DNA of 64,000 nucleotides from Rhodococcoides trifolii. Lineage in GTDB: Bacteria; Actinomycetota; Actinomycetes; Mycobacteriales; Mycobacteriaceae. The stretch spans positions 868,001-932,000 of the forward strand of contig NZ_BMCU01000002.1 in NCBI RefSeq assembly GCF_014635345.1, given 5' to 3'. Positions 63,149 to 64,000 of this stretch are shown piece after piece (within the stretch, counting starts at the first letter, position 1; the number at the start of each line of letters is the position of its first letter). Under the pieces are notes generated by a model, which saw only the letters and a list, made by a program, of their open reading frames with translations, was not told the origin of the DNA and did no database searches. A program made the translations under genes and the position numbers.

Positions 63149-63180
63149 ACGCGGGCGATCACCGTGGTGATCGCCCGCGT
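63149..63180. terminator. Bidirectional terminator, helicase / DUF7455
   Basis: A perfect 15-bp stem (ACGCGGGCGATCACC with GGTGATCGCCCGCGT) separated by two bases, so effectively 14 bp with a four-base loop. It sits 30 bases after the helicase stop and 49 bases past the convergent DUF7455 gene. Confidence 0.8.
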
Positions 63181-63229
63181 CGAGAGTCGCTGTTGTCGGA
63201 GTCTGCCAGTTGTTCAAGCAAGCTCGGAA

Positions 63230-63430
63230 TCAAGCTACTGCGTCTGCATCCGCATCCACGACGATCGTCGCGTTCATCTGCTGCAGTCGATCCTGGTGCT
63301 CGTTCGCGTGGTGACGGCAGAAGAGCAACTCGCCGCCGCTTTCGAGGACGGCACGAACTCGTGCTCCAGCGCCACAACGGTCACAACGATCCGCAGCGCT
63401 CAACGTCGTTTCGGTCAACAATCCGGGCAT
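63230..63430 (-). CDS. DUF7455 small zinc-binding-like protein
   Basis: A 66-residue protein with LSAADRCDRCGAGARVRAVL and LLFCRHHANEHQDRL: two CxxC/CxxH pairs typical of the actinobacterial DUF7455 family found near sigA. Probably binds one zinc. Function unknown. A GGAGGAG Shine-Dalgarno supports the ATG. Confidence 0.85.
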   Translation of the reverse strand: MPGLLTETTLSAADRCDRCGAGARVRAVLESGGELLFCRHHANEHQDRLQQMNATIVVDADADAVA

Positions 63431-63643
63431 GACTCCTCCGTACTGGCTCGCGGTTTCGAGGCGAGAGCCTGGGGCCGGTCCGCCGCGTCGGTCCGACGCG
63501 GTTCCTTCACTCTTACAGACGTTCGGGCTTCATGCGTTGTTCCCACGCCCGTATCCGTGTGTTGTCACTAACACGAAACACACTGGTGCCGAGGCCAAGC
63601 CGATTTCCTCGTTCGCCACCGGTGAACAGGACAGGAGCACGCG

Positions 63644-64000
63644 ATGACCGGTGTCGAGCGACCTCGCGACGTCACCGCCACGTTGCCCGCCTGGCTCATC
63701 CCCTTCGTGTTCGTCGTCGGAGGGGTGTTCCAGTACCTCGGGGCAGCCATCGGAGTGTTTCTGTTCGACACCACCGAGCCTGCCGCAGTGGCATGGCTTC
63801 GCGCGGCGGGCGCAGCAGTGGTGCTGCTGGCATGGAGGCGCCCGTTCGGCGCCGGCCGCCGCTGGACCCGGCGCTCGTTGGTCGTCGCAGGCGGCTTCGG
63901 CGTGGTCACCGTCGGGATGAACCTGGTCTTCTACGAGGCGATCGCGAGAATCCCGCTCGGTACCGCGGTAGCGATCGAGTTCGTCGGCCCGGTCGCGGTG
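63644..64000 (+). CDS. EamA/RhtA-type transporter, partial
   Basis: The first 119 residues of a drug/metabolite-superfamily exporter, cut by the right edge. Three helices are visible (about 15-40, 48-62, 80-98) with the EamA repeat elements FLFDTTEPAAVAWLRAAGAA and MNLVFYEAIARIPLGTAVAI and EFVGP, close to RhtA homoserine/threonine exporters. ACAGGAG precedes the ATG. The transported compound cannot be read. Confidence 0.85.
   Translation, partial: MTGVERPRDVTATLPAWLIPFVFVVGGVFQYLGAAIGVFLFDTTEPAAVAWLRAAGAAVVLLAWRRPFGAGRRWTRRSLVVAGGFGVVTVGMNLVFYEAIARIPLGTAVAIEFVGPVAV

Overview
The window comes from a high-GC actinobacterium of the Nocardiaceae/Mycobacteriales, most likely Rhodococcus or a close relative. 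This is judged from codon use, from enzymes for mycothiol-dependent formaldehyde oxidation, and from gene order. The order argA, pgsA, cinA-like, clgR, pspA, pspM, glycosyltransferase, DUF3046, recA, recX, miaB, DUF349 gene, LigB-like gene, miaA, dapF, hflX, fadE20, lexA, nrdR, PhzF, hydrolase, PAC2, sthA, ideR, sigB, DUF3099, DUF3039 and BrkB follows the chromosomal core of Mycobacterium tuberculosis from about Rv2747 to Rv2706. Species-level identity cannot be read from the sequence. I see no rRNA, tRNA, CRISPR array, insertion sequence or prophage. The window is ordinary core chromosome with some lineage-specific insertions.

Layout. 1-5.4 kb: arginine and phospholipid genes, then the ClgR/PspA envelope-stress operon with an ECF-type promoter, a glycosyltransferase and DUF3046. 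5.4-7.3 kb: recA (no intein) with an SOS box and a duplicated leader, then recX. 7.3-10.6 kb: gluABCD amino-acid ABC importer. 10.7-20.2 kb: tRNA-modification and lysine-biosynthesis genes (miaB, miaA, an inserted TrmH-like gene, dapF, hflX) ending in a secreted anchored protein. 20.3-22.3 kb: two tandem membrane proteins with L7/L12-like C-termini, an aldo/keto reductase, and a probable leaderless 32-codon gene beside an SOS box. 22.3-28.3 kb: complete fructose PTS (ptsH, fruA, fruK, fruR, divergent ptsI). 28.3-30.8 kb: secreted GH26 enzyme and fadE20. 30.8-32.8 kb: the SOS hub lexA / DivS-ChiZ-like gene / nrdR. 32.8-43.3 kb: HrpA helicase, acetyltransferase, membrane protein, class III aminotransferase, NlpC/P60-like protein, PhzF, DUF3516 helicase. 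43.3-50.7 kb: hydrolase, PAC2, sthA, the mscR operon, DUF4192. 50.7-57.5 kb: galE, ideR, the acuC-pat acylation pair, sigB. 57.7-64 kb: methyltransferase, DUF3099, DUF3039, BrkB, helicase, DUF7455, and the start of an EamA transporter.

How it works together. The stress circuits dominate. LexA-type boxes lie at recA, lexA, the divS/chiZ-like gene and the small-gene locus at 22.1 kb. Identical GGGAAC-N18-CGTT elements lie before clgR and sigB, so both probably answer one ECF sigma factor. AcuC and Pat form a reversible lysine-acylation pair in one transcript. The strongest window-wide pattern is leaderless transcription: at about sixteen genes a TANNNT (or CATAAT) -10 hexamer sits 6-7 bases before the start codon. 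In three of these the upstream gene's stop codon is part of the -10 element, and at 39.45 kb two divergent leaderless genes share one near-palindromic -10. These patterns, the SOS-linked small gene and the paired L12-like membrane proteins are the observations I would follow first.
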